This document shows, piece after piece, positions 26,407 through 33,983 of a stretch of 38,536 bases of DNA; the stretch's first letter is position 1; every line of letters begins with the position of its first letter. The position numbers were made by a program, and so were the translations under genes. The stretch comes from an uncultured Verrucomicrobiales bacterium. GTDB lineage: Bacteria; Verrucomicrobiota; Verrucomicrobiia; Verrucomicrobiales; Akkermansiaceae. The DNA is taken from the NCBI GenBank assembly GCA_937930235.1, contig CALGLJ010000057.1, forward strand, positions 1-38,536, written 5' to 3'. The notes under the pieces were generated by a model. The model searched no databases. It was given only the letters and a program-made list of their open reading frames with translations, and had not been told where the DNA came from.

Positions 26407-28758
26407 TTACTCGGACAGCCCGATGAGGACGCGTTTCCAATCCTTTGCAAACTCTTGATTTTCTTCTGCGAATTGCTCGGCCTCAAATTCTGCAATGGCC
26501 TTAAGACCGTTGAGTAAGGTAAAGGCAATCCCGTGAGTTCGCATCTCCAAGGCCTTGGGGTTTTCAGTCTGCGATCGTAATGCGTCGTGGACTTTAATCA
26601 ACGCGAGGGTGTCAAAATCAGACCAGGGAAGCGGTTCATTTTCTTCTCTAACGATCAAATGGTCCGAATCAATTCGCAGAACCTCTACGAGGGCGCCGCT
26701 CTCTTTTAATTCAATTTTCTTATTTTTTTGCCCTTTGAGATCCATCATGAATGCCCGAGCATTTTGAGTAAGATACTCGTAAGCCCAGCGAGCATTGACC
26801 GGGCCTGATTTTTCATTTTCTGAGAGTAACGTGCGCGCTTCGGCAAACTTTTTTTGCTGACACAACTCAAGAAGGGTCTCTTTAAGCTCGATCCATGGAA
26901 TCACTCCAGCGTCGCCAGGGCGGATCTGAAATCCTTTCCTCATCCGTGCGAGATATGCCTGACGCGACCGCACGCTAAACTTAGCCCGTCCTACCGTTTT
27001 GAGTTTCCCTAAACGGGAATTAAAATCGAGCAATTGCTCATGCGCCTCTACTTCTGATGACGGGACGGGCAAAGCGGTCAAGTCGCTCAGAATAGCGGCA
27101 TCATGAAGATAGCCGTTGATGACGTTCCGATACACGCTGAACCACTCATATTCTCCGCCGAGATCTGCGGCTCTGATCTGTTCCAAACGGGAACGACTTT
27201 CTTGCAATAGTCCCTGTTCCCAATTTTTCAGAGTGAGCGCCAGACTGCTCATCCATTCGACAACATTTGATGGATTGTTCGGAAACTGTTCTTCGGAGAC
27301 TGGAGGAATTTGAGCAATGCGAGCGGCAACCACTTTGAGCCCGGTGGAGATCTCATTAAGATCCTGCGTCTCTTTTAAACGTCGGTGCATTTTCGAGGCA
27401 TCGGTTCGTGCTTCCCCAGACATTCCTCCGAGGAGTTTCGCAAGAATCCCCTCAAGCTCCGCCCAAGAACGAGTCGGCTCCGGGATCGATTTGTCTTGGG
27501 AGATTTTCTTAAATTGAGTGGCCGCGAGTTCGTATTCACGCTGCGAAATGGCTGCTCTTCCTTCCTCCCAGGTCCGGGTCAAAAATTCAGTTTTCCCATG
27601 ATCCTTTTGTTCAGAATTCGAGACGGGGGTGATGAGACTGGGGGCGGTATTGGTCGTTAGCTGCGGAGAAGGTTCCTCCGTTTTTTTGCGGAATATTTTA
27701 TGGCCCACAAAGGCCAAGGCCCCAAGAGTCAAGAGCAGCGCTCCTCCCTGAAGTAAGGCGGTATATTTACGTTTCCCCCTTCGTTTAGCACGAGCGGCTC
27801 CATGAATTGGGACCGCAGATGCTGACACTTCCGCGAGGGCAAGATCGATCATGGCTTGCGCTTCACGATAGCTGCCTGCGCGATTTTTTGGATCATAGGC
27901 CATCATGCGATCAATCGCATTACAGGTGCTCGGTTTCAGCCAAGAAGCGACCTTTTGCAGCTTAGGCATCGTCTTCTTTTTTTCCTTAAGATACTTGGTC
28001 CGGGTGGTCGTTGAGTCAAAAGGCGGATGACCAGTCAGGGCGTGATATAAGGTCGCTCCGAGGGCATAGAGATCGCTGCGAAAATCTTCTTCTTTACGCT
28101 CCAACACTTCAGGGGGGACGTAGTACGGAGTGGCCCAGATTTCCTCCGCCTGCGCTTTGCCACCTTTCGTGATGAGAGCGAGACCGAAATCAATCAGCTT
28201 CACCAGTCCGGCGCTATCGATCAAAATATTGCCAGGTTTGACATCACGATGAATCACCCCGGCCTGATTCGCGGCATTGAGACCATCCAAGACCTGACGC
28301 CCGATCTCAAGCACTTCTGCTTCTGGGATTGCTCCCCGCTCATTCATGATGATCTCGAAGCTGCGCCCCTCCAGAAGCTCCATCACGAGGTAGAAACGGC
28401 CGTAGGCTTTTCCTACGGTATAGATCTGCACAACATGGGGATTATGAACGGCCGCCGTTAAGCGAGCTTCATTCTCAAATTGCTCCACCCGGACTCCATC
28501 AATACTGTATTCTTCGTTGAGAATTTTGACCGCGACTTCCCGATCCAGAGTCGTGTCCCAAGCCACAAAGACGACACTCATTCCCCCGACGGCATACCGC
28601 CGCTCCAGGCGATAATTCCCAAAGACGCGCTTGACCCGGCTTTCCTCACCACAGGGACATTCAACAATCGCGAATGGCTCGAACTGAGTGACATCCATCT
28701 CCTGCCCGCAAGCCGGACAGATCTCTAGGATCATTTCAGATTCGGGATCTTCACTCAT
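26407..28758 (-). CDS. Membrane Ser/Thr protein kinase with N-terminal zinc ribbon
   Basis: A protein of 783 residues. A short zinc ribbon has Cys at 14, 17, 34 and 36 (CPAC, CPC). The kinase domain spans about 47-310: glycine loop AVGGMSVVFVA (two of the three usual glycines replaced by Ala and Ser), lysine in VAVKIL (residue 78), catalytic HRDVKPGNILI near 168, DFGLAL, and TPYYVPPEVL. One membrane segment (GGALLLTLGALAFVGH) lies near 335-352. The remaining 430 residues look mostly helical and match no domain I recognise. The catalytic residues are present, so it should be active; its signal and substrates are unknown. No Shine-Dalgarno site. dnaE follows. Confidence 0.9.
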   Translation of the reverse strand: MSEDPESEMILEICPACGQEMDVTQFEPFAIVECPCGEESRVKRVFGNYRLERRYAVGGMSVVFVAWDTTLDREVAVKILNEEYSIDGVRVEQFENEARLTAAVHNPHVVQIYTVGKAYGRFYLVMELLEGRSFEIIMNERGAIPEAEVLEIGRQVLDGLNAANQAGVIHRDVKPGNILIDSAGLVKLIDFGLALITKGGKAQAEEIWATPYYVPPEVLERKEEDFRSDLYALGATLYHALTGHPPFDSTTTRTKYLKEKKKTMPKLQKVASWLKPSTCNAIDRMMAYDPKNRAGSYREAQAMIDLALAEVSASAVPIHGAARAKRRGKRKYTALLQGGALLLTLGALAFVGHKIFRKKTEEPSPQLTTNTAPSLITPVSNSEQKDHGKTEFLTRTWEEGRAAISQREYELAATQFKKISQDKSIPEPTRSWAELEGILAKLLGGMSGEARTDASKMHRRLKETQDLNEISTGLKVVAARIAQIPPVSEEQFPNNPSNVVEWMSSLALTLKNWEQGLLQESRSRLEQIRAADLGGEYEWFSVYRNVINGYLHDAAILSDLTALPVPSSEVEAHEQLLDFNSRLGKLKTVGRAKFSVRSRQAYLARMRKGFQIRPGDAGVIPWIELKETLLELCQQKKFAEARTLLSENEKSGPVNARWAYEYLTQNARAFMMDLKGQKNKKIELKESGALVEVLRIDSDHLIVREENEPLPWSDFDTLALIKVHDALRSQTENPKALEMRTHGIAFTLLNGLKAIAEFEAEQFAEENQEFAKDWKRVLIGLSE

Positions 28759-28822
28759 GAATTCATTAACATCTGATCTCTTAATGCATCAAACTCCGCA
28801 ATGTGAATCACTCAAGTAGAAA

Positions 28823-28996
28823 TTAACGATTCAAAAAACCTCCCAATCCCTGATTTCTCGTCGGTGCTTCCTGAACATTCCACGGGATATCAGGAACATT
28901 TGTTCCTGGAGGAGGAAGTGGACGTCGAGTCTCAGGTGAGGGAGAGCTCCCGCAACCAATGAGTGAGAGCGAAATGAGAACTAAGACCAGACGCAT
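28823..28996 (-). CDS. Mini-lipoprotein 1 (57 aa)
   Basis: A 57-codon frame with a short hydrophobic leader (MRLVLVLISLSLIGC) ending in a clear lipobox, LIGC, with Cys 15. The mature part is a proline-rich spacer followed by IPWNV, a short polar stretch, then GLGGFLNR at the C-terminus. The gene 18 bp upstream encodes a clear relative with the same PWNV and GG-x-L-x-R ending. I know no named family. The signal peptide and lipobox, with the paralogue, make it very likely to be a real gene despite its size. No ribosome site is obvious. Confidence 0.72.
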   Translation of the reverse strand: MRLVLVLISLSLIGCGSSPSPETRRPLPPPGTNVPDIPWNVQEAPTRNQGLGGFLNR

Positions 28997-29014
28997 GAGA
29001 GAAATGATGAAAAT

Positions 29015-29194
29015 TTATCGACGGAGAAGACCACCAAGAATTCCTCCCTGCCCTTCCCCTTCTTGTGGAACATTCCAGGGGAGAGATGAATCATCACTTC
29101 CTTTGGGCGGAACGATTTTGCGAGCTTGTTCATCTGGACGGATGCCACAGGAAAGAAGAGCGAGAGAACCAAGGGTGAGTAAGAATATTCGCAT
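29015..29194 (-). CDS. Mini-lipoprotein 2 (59 aa), paralogue of the next gene
   Basis: A 59-codon frame starting MRIFLLTLGSLALLSC, a lipoprotein signal with lipobox LLSC (Cys 16). The mature part runs to SSLPWNVPQEGEGQGGILGG and ends LLRR. The PWNV segment and the Gly-rich basic end align with the neighbouring mini-lipoprotein at the same spacing. The two genes are 18 bp apart and are probably co-transcribed. They lie between the large kinase gene and the divergent antiporter gene. Function unknown; a small outer-membrane or inner-membrane anchored peptide is expected. Confidence 0.72.
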   Translation of the reverse strand: MRIFLLTLGSLALLSCGIRPDEQARKIVPPKGSDDSSLPWNVPQEGEGQGGILGGLLRR

Positions 29195-29311
29195 GCTGGA
29201 AAACTAGCGCTTAATATTTATGGATCAAGCCGGTATTCTGACCCTGCGCTCAGATTGGCTGAATTTCTCCGGCTTTGACGAATTCTCAAGAATGGCTAGC
29301 TTAACCCGCAG
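29195..29311. other. Divergent intergenic region before the antiporter gene
   Basis: About 117 bp between the start of mini-lipoprotein 2 (minus) and the antiporter (plus). It should hold promoters for both directions. I see AT-rich TAAATATTAA near 29213-29222 on the minus strand but no convincing -35/-10 pair. Confidence 0.3.
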
Positions 29312-30811
29312 ATGCTGCCCTTAATTCCACCAATCGTCGCGCTGACTTTAATTCTTGTAACACGGCAAGCGGCCTTATCTCTGGGGGCTGCAGTAGTCAC
29401 AGGCGTCTTTTTAATTCACAACTTTGCCCCGATCGCCTCGCTGCGCGCGCTCTTTGAGGATCATCTCTTCCCTGCGCTGATCGGGCCGTGGAATCTCAGC
29501 GCCATCATTTTCACTCTAACTCTCGGTGCCTTTGCCACTGTTCTGGAAAAGGGAGGTGGCTTCACCGCTATTCTTCAGCGATTTCTCTCAGACAAAAAAT
29601 CAGAGAACGCTCAAAAACGACTTCTTTTTGGGATCTACGGCTTGGGTTTACTGTGCTTCTTCGATGGCTTGGCGAACTCCGTCCTCCTGGGAAGAGTCGG
29701 GAGGCCGCTCACTGATGCCCTGAGAGTCTCTCGCCAATTTCTGGCCTATCTGATCGACTCTACGGCCGCGTGCGTCGCTTGTGTAGCGTTCATTTCAACC
29801 TGGATCGCTACTCAGCTTGCTTACATTCAAAAAGGGCTCGATGGCTCAGTCATCACGAACTCCCCAGCCTCGCTCTTTTTTGCATCTATCCCGGGAAATC
29901 CCTATTGCCTTCTGACCCTTCTTCTCATCCCTCTGGTCATTCTAAAGTCATGGCACCTTGGTCCCATGAAGCATGCCTCTCTGGAGAAAGTCTCCAAGCA
30001 ACCCCAGCAAGAATACTCCGACTTTCGCGCTCGCACTTCCCTCATTCCTCTCGCCTCCCTTGTCATTTCCCTTCCGACGTTCATCTACCTTTGGCAGGAT
30101 GGCGAAGTCTGGTCCTGGCAAAATGCCTTTTCTTCTGACGGAGTCCCATATGCCATGACTGCGGCAGGATTTTTCGCCCTTGCCGTCGCCTGTATGACTT
30201 TTCCTAAAGCGCGTCGCAAAGAACTCCCTGAGCACCTTACGCAGGGAGCTGCGAGTCTTTTCCCCGCTCTCATCATTCTCATCTGCGCATGGTCTCTCGG
30301 CAGCGTCTTCTCAGAGCTTGGCACCGCACAGATGCTCTCAGAAATCCTCAAACAATCCATTTCTCTCGCCATCCTTCCACTCACAATTTTCATCCTAGGA
30401 GCGGTTATGAGTTTTCTCACCGGGACTTCGTGGGGGACGATGGGGCTGCTCATGCCCATTGTCCTTCCCCTGGCTCTGAACCTAGGTGCCGATGCCATCT
30501 CACTTCCCATGACGATTGGCGCGGTCTTTGGGGGTGCTGTTTTTGGAGATCACTGCAGCCCCTTTTCAGACACCACCATTGTCTCGGCCCTCGCCGCAGG
30601 ATGCACTCCCACTTCCCATGTCATCACTCAGCTTCCCTACGCCGGAATAGCCGCCGGCTTCTCCATCATCGCCTACACTTTGATGGCATTTTCCATTCCC
30701 TCCCTTCTCGCAACGCTCATCGCAGCCCTAGGAATGAGCGTTCTCGCGCTGACGAGAAAGCCTCCTCTAACCGACGAGATCACCAATACTCCCAAAGCCC
30801 GGCTCGAATAA
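29312..30811 (+). CDS. NhaC-family Na+/H+ antiporter
   Basis: A protein of 499 residues with about 11-12 membrane segments. Family marks are FFDGLANSVLLGRVGRP, the conserved SFLTGTSWGTMGLLMPI in the C-terminal half, and GGAVFGDHCSPFSDTTIVSA followed by SHVITQLPYA. Related proteins exchange sodium for protons or carry organic cation or dicarboxylate substrates, so the exact ion is not fixed by sequence. The start MLPLIPPIVALTLILV leads straight into the first membrane helix. Its 3' end overlaps the convergent dGTPase gene by 45 bp. Confidence 0.88.
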   Translation: MLPLIPPIVALTLILVTRQAALSLGAAVVTGVFLIHNFAPIASLRALFEDHLFPALIGPWNLSAIIFTLTLGAFATVLEKGGGFTAILQRFLSDKKSENAQKRLLFGIYGLGLLCFFDGLANSVLLGRVGRPLTDALRVSRQFLAYLIDSTAACVACVAFISTWIATQLAYIQKGLDGSVITNSPASLFFASIPGNPYCLLTLLLIPLVILKSWHLGPMKHASLEKVSKQPQQEYSDFRARTSLIPLASLVISLPTFIYLWQDGEVWSWQNAFSSDGVPYAMTAAGFFALAVACMTFPKARRKELPEHLTQGAASLFPALIILICAWSLGSVFSELGTAQMLSEILKQSISLAILPLTIFILGAVMSFLTGTSWGTMGLLMPIVLPLALNLGADAISLPMTIGAVFGGAVFGDHCSPFSDTTIVSALAAGCTPTSHVITQLPYAGIAAGFSIIAYTLMAFSIPSLLATLIAALGMSVLALTRKPPLTDEITNTPKARLE

Positions 30812-32047
30812 GCGCCGATACATGCGAGCGGCAAAGCCATCCGTCATTCCAGCTAAGAAATCGCAGACGAGGCGCGCTCGCACGGAAGCATCCGCTGCTT
30901 GTTCGATTTCCTCCGCATCATCATTCCCGAGGAGTTGAAAATTCTGCCCATCAATAGATTCACCTCTCACATAGCGCGTCTCTAACACCTCCCATAAATG
31001 CCGGAGGATAAGGCTTCCTTTGTGCTCCAGTTGCTTCAGTTGCGGGGAAAGAAAAACGACTTCGTAAGCGAGTTTTTTGAAGATTTCACTTTCCTTGCGC
31101 ACCTCCTCATCCACAACCAAGCGGTAAGCATATCGGTTTGAGGTTTCACTTAAAAAATTCACCTCGCGTTCAAGGCGCGTCGCCCGCACATATTTCCCAA
31201 TCCGGCTCCCAACAAATGGTTCGATACGCTCACCTCGAATGGCACTGATAAGCTTCTCGATCGGGGCACTTTTCTCCTCATTCTTGGCCGCCCATTTTTC
31301 AACTTTCTCAACCGTTAAAAACCCAGCGCGAACACTATCAGCGAGGTCATTGAGTGAATACGCCGTATCATCCGCCCAATCCATGACCTGACACTCGATC
31401 GACTGAAAGCGATCGCGCACTTCTCCGGGAGTCAGTTCAACGGGGAAATCTTGCTCCCCCATCGTCCAGGTCAGGTGACCGATCTGATCATCATAAAGAA
31501 AATGATTATTCGGAGCTTTTCCTTTCACCTGCTTTAGCTCACTCCAGAGTGATTTATATTTGAGCACGCCATCAGCAAAAGCGCGGGAAGGATCCATCCC
31601 CTTTCGGCTTTGTGAAAAAATGCGATCCGTCAGCAAACGCAGAGTCTGGGCATTTCCCTCGAACCCTCCGTAGGGAGCCATGAAATAATTCAGCGAACGC
31701 TCCCCAGCATGACCAAAAGGAGGATGCCCGAGGTCATGTGAAAGACAAATCGCTTCCACCAAATCTTCATCCAAATAAAAATCATCCGTCAGTAAATCAG
31801 AAGAATGCTGTAACCAACGGCAGATCGATTTCCCGACCTGCGCCACCTCCAGCGAATGAGTCAATCTGGTGCGATAAAAATCGTATTCTCCGCTCCAGAA
31901 TACCTGCGTTTTACTCTGCAATCTACGGAAAGATGGAGTATGCAAGACTCGATCTCGATCCACCTGAAAGGGAGAACGAAAGTCTTGCCTATCGGAGGAT
32001 CCTGATTCCCTCTCCAGATCAAAGGCATTGTAAAATCGATTCGGCAC
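30767..32047 (-). CDS. dgt: Deoxyguanosinetriphosphate triphosphohydrolase
   Basis: A protein of 426 residues of the HD-domain dNTPase family. The N-terminus RFYNAFDLERE and the segment VLHTPSFRRLQSKTQVF are typical. The metal site is H in RLTHSLEVAQ, HD in CLSHDLGHPPFGHAGE, and the distal Asp in MDWADDTAYSLNDL. It cleaves dNTPs to nucleoside and triphosphate and so controls the dNTP pool. The start is GTG at 32047 with no clear ribosome site. The gene overlaps the antiporter's last 45 bp tail to tail. Confidence 0.92.
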   Translation of the reverse strand: MPNRFYNAFDLERESGSSDRQDFRSPFQVDRDRVLHTPSFRRLQSKTQVFWSGEYDFYRTRLTHSLEVAQVGKSICRWLQHSSDLLTDDFYLDEDLVEAICLSHDLGHPPFGHAGERSLNYFMAPYGGFEGNAQTLRLLTDRIFSQSRKGMDPSRAFADGVLKYKSLWSELKQVKGKAPNNHFLYDDQIGHLTWTMGEQDFPVELTPGEVRDRFQSIECQVMDWADDTAYSLNDLADSVRAGFLTVEKVEKWAAKNEEKSAPIEKLISAIRGERIEPFVGSRIGKYVRATRLEREVNFLSETSNRYAYRLVVDEEVRKESEIFKKLAYEVVFLSPQLKQLEHKGSLILRHLWEVLETRYVRGESIDGQNFQLLGNDDAEEIEQAADASVRARLVCDFLAGMTDGFAARMYRRLFEPGFGSIGDLVG

Positions 32048-32277
32048 AGCCGTTATCTAGCAACTCTCTTTCAAAAGGCGATCAAAACGGCGCTCTTGAT
32101 CATACCCCATGAGTTTCCAGCTTTGTGAAATCTCATTTCGCGACCTCATAATCTACTGACCATGCCCTTCCGCACCGAAATTGTGAGCCTTTTTTGCAAA
32201 TCTGGTCAGTTTTTTTATCATTACGGTTGAAAGTTTCAGGATTTTGTGAAAGTTAAAGATGTCAGCCGATTCCCTTT
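32048..32277 (+). promoter_or_regulatory. 230-bp divergent region with long-loop inverted repeat and T run
   Basis: Between dgt and the polyprenyl synthase gene. ACTGACCA (32155-32162) is repeated inverted as TGGTCAGT (32203-32210) and followed by six T residues. A 22-codon frame (32162-32230, MPFRTEIVSLFCKSGQFFYH then YG) spans it, without a ribosome site. It could be an attenuator-like leader for the downstream gene, but the 40-nt loop makes a terminator weak. Confidence 0.3.
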
Positions 32278-33273
32278 ATGAAAATCAAAGCTACTCCAAC
32301 TGCCCAATTCCCCTTCGAGCTCGTTCGCCCTCATCTAGATAAGGTGGAGTCGCTCATTCTGGAGCAGATTCAAGCTTTTGACCCTGGGGTAGAACCTTAC
32401 ATGGAGTATATTTGCCAAACAAACGGCAAACGAATCCGCCCTGCCCTAGCCGCTCTCGTCGGCGGAGCAACTGCTGAACTCACCGATGATCACATTCGTC
32501 TCGGGGTCGCCATCGAGCTCATTCATATGGCCACTCTAGTGCACGATGACATCATCGACGGCGCGACCACGCGCAGGAAGGTGAAAACCGCGAACGCTAA
32601 GTGGGGAAATGGAATGGCCGTTCTCCTAGGCGATGCCCTCTTTTCTCATGCCCTCAAGCTCTCTACCGAGTTCAACTGCCTAGAACTGAGCCGCGCCATC
32701 AGCCAAGCTTCTCGCGAAGTCTGCGAGGGGGAAATCTTACAGACTCAGCGGCGCTTTGATCTCACCGTCACAAAGAAGGACTACTTCAAGATGATCGAGA
32801 TGAAAACTGGTGCTCTCTTCGCGATTGCCAGTGGACTGGCTGCTAAAATTTCCGGCCGCGATGAAGCGCTTTGTCAGGAAATGTATAATTACGGAATGAA
32901 GCTCGGCACCGCCTACCAGATCTACGATGATGTCGTGGATCTGATCGGCACGGAAGATGAGAGCGGCAAGACCCTTGGAACAGATCTCGAAAAAGGGAAA
33001 TTGACCCTTCCCATCTTAAACCTCCTCGAACGAGCGACTCCGAACCAACGGGAGAAGCTCACCAAACGCATCGTGGAGCAGCGAGAAATCGATCCCGCCG
33101 TCCTCGTCGGCATAGCCGAGTATGAGGGAGCCATTGATGATGCTCTCACGACCGCAATCACCTTAGTAGCAGAAGCTCGGGCCACTCTCGATCACCTCGA
33201 GGAGTCCGACTCAAAAACAGCTCTTTATAATATCACTCTTTTCGTTGATCAGCTCCTCAAGAGCTGCCGGTAA
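32278..33273 (+). CDS. ispB: Long-chain polyprenyl diphosphate synthase
   Basis: A protein of 331 residues, trans-isoprenyl diphosphate synthase. The first Asp-rich motif is LVHDDIIDGA and the second is YQIYDDVVDLIG, with GKRIRPAL and the GDALFSHA segment also present. The residue five before the first Asp motif is small (MATLVHDD), as in long-chain (C35-C45) synthases rather than farnesyl or geranylgeranyl enzymes, so it probably makes the menaquinone side chain. The symbol is by homology class, not proven orthology. No Shine-Dalgarno site before the ATG. The cyclophilin gene follows after 45 bp. Confidence 0.9.
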   Translation: MKIKATPTAQFPFELVRPHLDKVESLILEQIQAFDPGVEPYMEYICQTNGKRIRPALAALVGGATAELTDDHIRLGVAIELIHMATLVHDDIIDGATTRRKVKTANAKWGNGMAVLLGDALFSHALKLSTEFNCLELSRAISQASREVCEGEILQTQRRFDLTVTKKDYFKMIEMKTGALFAIASGLAAKISGRDEALCQEMYNYGMKLGTAYQIYDDVVDLIGTEDESGKTLGTDLEKGKLTLPILNLLERATPNQREKLTKRIVEQREIDPAVLVGIAEYEGAIDDALTTAITLVAEARATLDHLEESDSKTALYNITLFVDQLLKSCR

Positions 33274-33318
33274 AATCCCCCTTCCCTCCGAGGAGATCAG
33301 ACTCTAGGCTGTCAACCT

Positions 33319-33810
33319 ATGGACGACATTCAGATCACCATCCACTCCAATAAAGGCGATATCAACATCACCCTCTTTCCAGACGATGCCCCAGTCACCG
33401 TCACCTCTTTCCTTCATCTCATCTCACGCGGATTTTACGACGGTCTCACTTTCCATCGCGTCATTCCGAACTTCATGATTCAGGGCGGCTGCCCCACTGG
33501 CACTGGCACCGGCGGTCCCGGCTATCAGTTCGAATGTGAGTGCAAACCTCACCGCCGCCATGACAAAGCGGGCATTCTCTCCATGGCAAATGCTGGAGCT
33601 AATACCAATGGCTCTCAATTCTTCATCACGCACGGCCCGACTCCCCACCTCGATGGTAAGCATACCGTGTTTGGAGAAACCACCGAGGGTCAAGATGTCA
33701 TCGACGCCATTGTCGGGGATGATGTCATTCAATCAGTCACCGTGCACGGCTCGACTGACGAGCTCTTCGCAGCCCATCAATCACGCATCAATGATTGGTT
33801 AAACGCTTAA
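33319..33810 (+). CDS. Peptidyl-prolyl cis-trans isomerase, cyclophilin type
   Basis: A protein of 163 residues with no signal peptide, so cytoplasmic. Cyclophilin marks: [20 protein letters not shown] with the catalytic Arg in [30 protein letters not shown] and [10 protein letters not shown]. It catalyses proline isomerisation during folding. The Trp that binds cyclosporin A in the human protein is His here (LDGKH). It follows the polyprenyl synthase by 45 bp and is closed by a terminator at 33832-33868. Confidence 0.95.
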   Translation: MDDIQITIHSNKGDINITLFPDDAPVTVTSFLHLISRGFYDGLTFHRVIPNFMIQGGCPTGTGTGGPGYQFECECKPHRRHDKAGILSMANAGANTNGSQFFITHGPTPHLDGKHTVFGETTEGQDVIDAIVGDDVIQSVTVHGSTDELFAAHQSRINDWLNA

Positions 33811-33831
33811 GCTTTCTAGCCCCAATCACCA

Positions 33832-33868
33832 GCCCGCCCGAGTCTTTCTCTGGCGGGTCTTTTTTTTA
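33832..33868 (+). terminator. Rho-independent terminator after the cyclophilin gene
   Basis: CCCGCC (33833-33838) pairs with GGCGGG (33852-33857), with a flanking G-T wobble, followed by TC and a run of eight T residues. Confidence 0.88.
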
Positions 33869-33983
33869 GAAAAGGATCTTACGGGCCCCTCTCTGGAAAT
33901 CAAAGAATCCTTCCCAGGCAAACCGACCGAACATTCTCGCACTGCGGCTTTACTCTCTCGCTCATGTCGCCTAGTCCTGCTCT

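Noticed and set aside
26337-26528. Longer (63-codon) version of the frame upstream of dnaE
   Set aside because: Most of it overlaps the end of the kinase gene and has no protein-like features; only the last 15 codons with their own ribosome site are worth considering.
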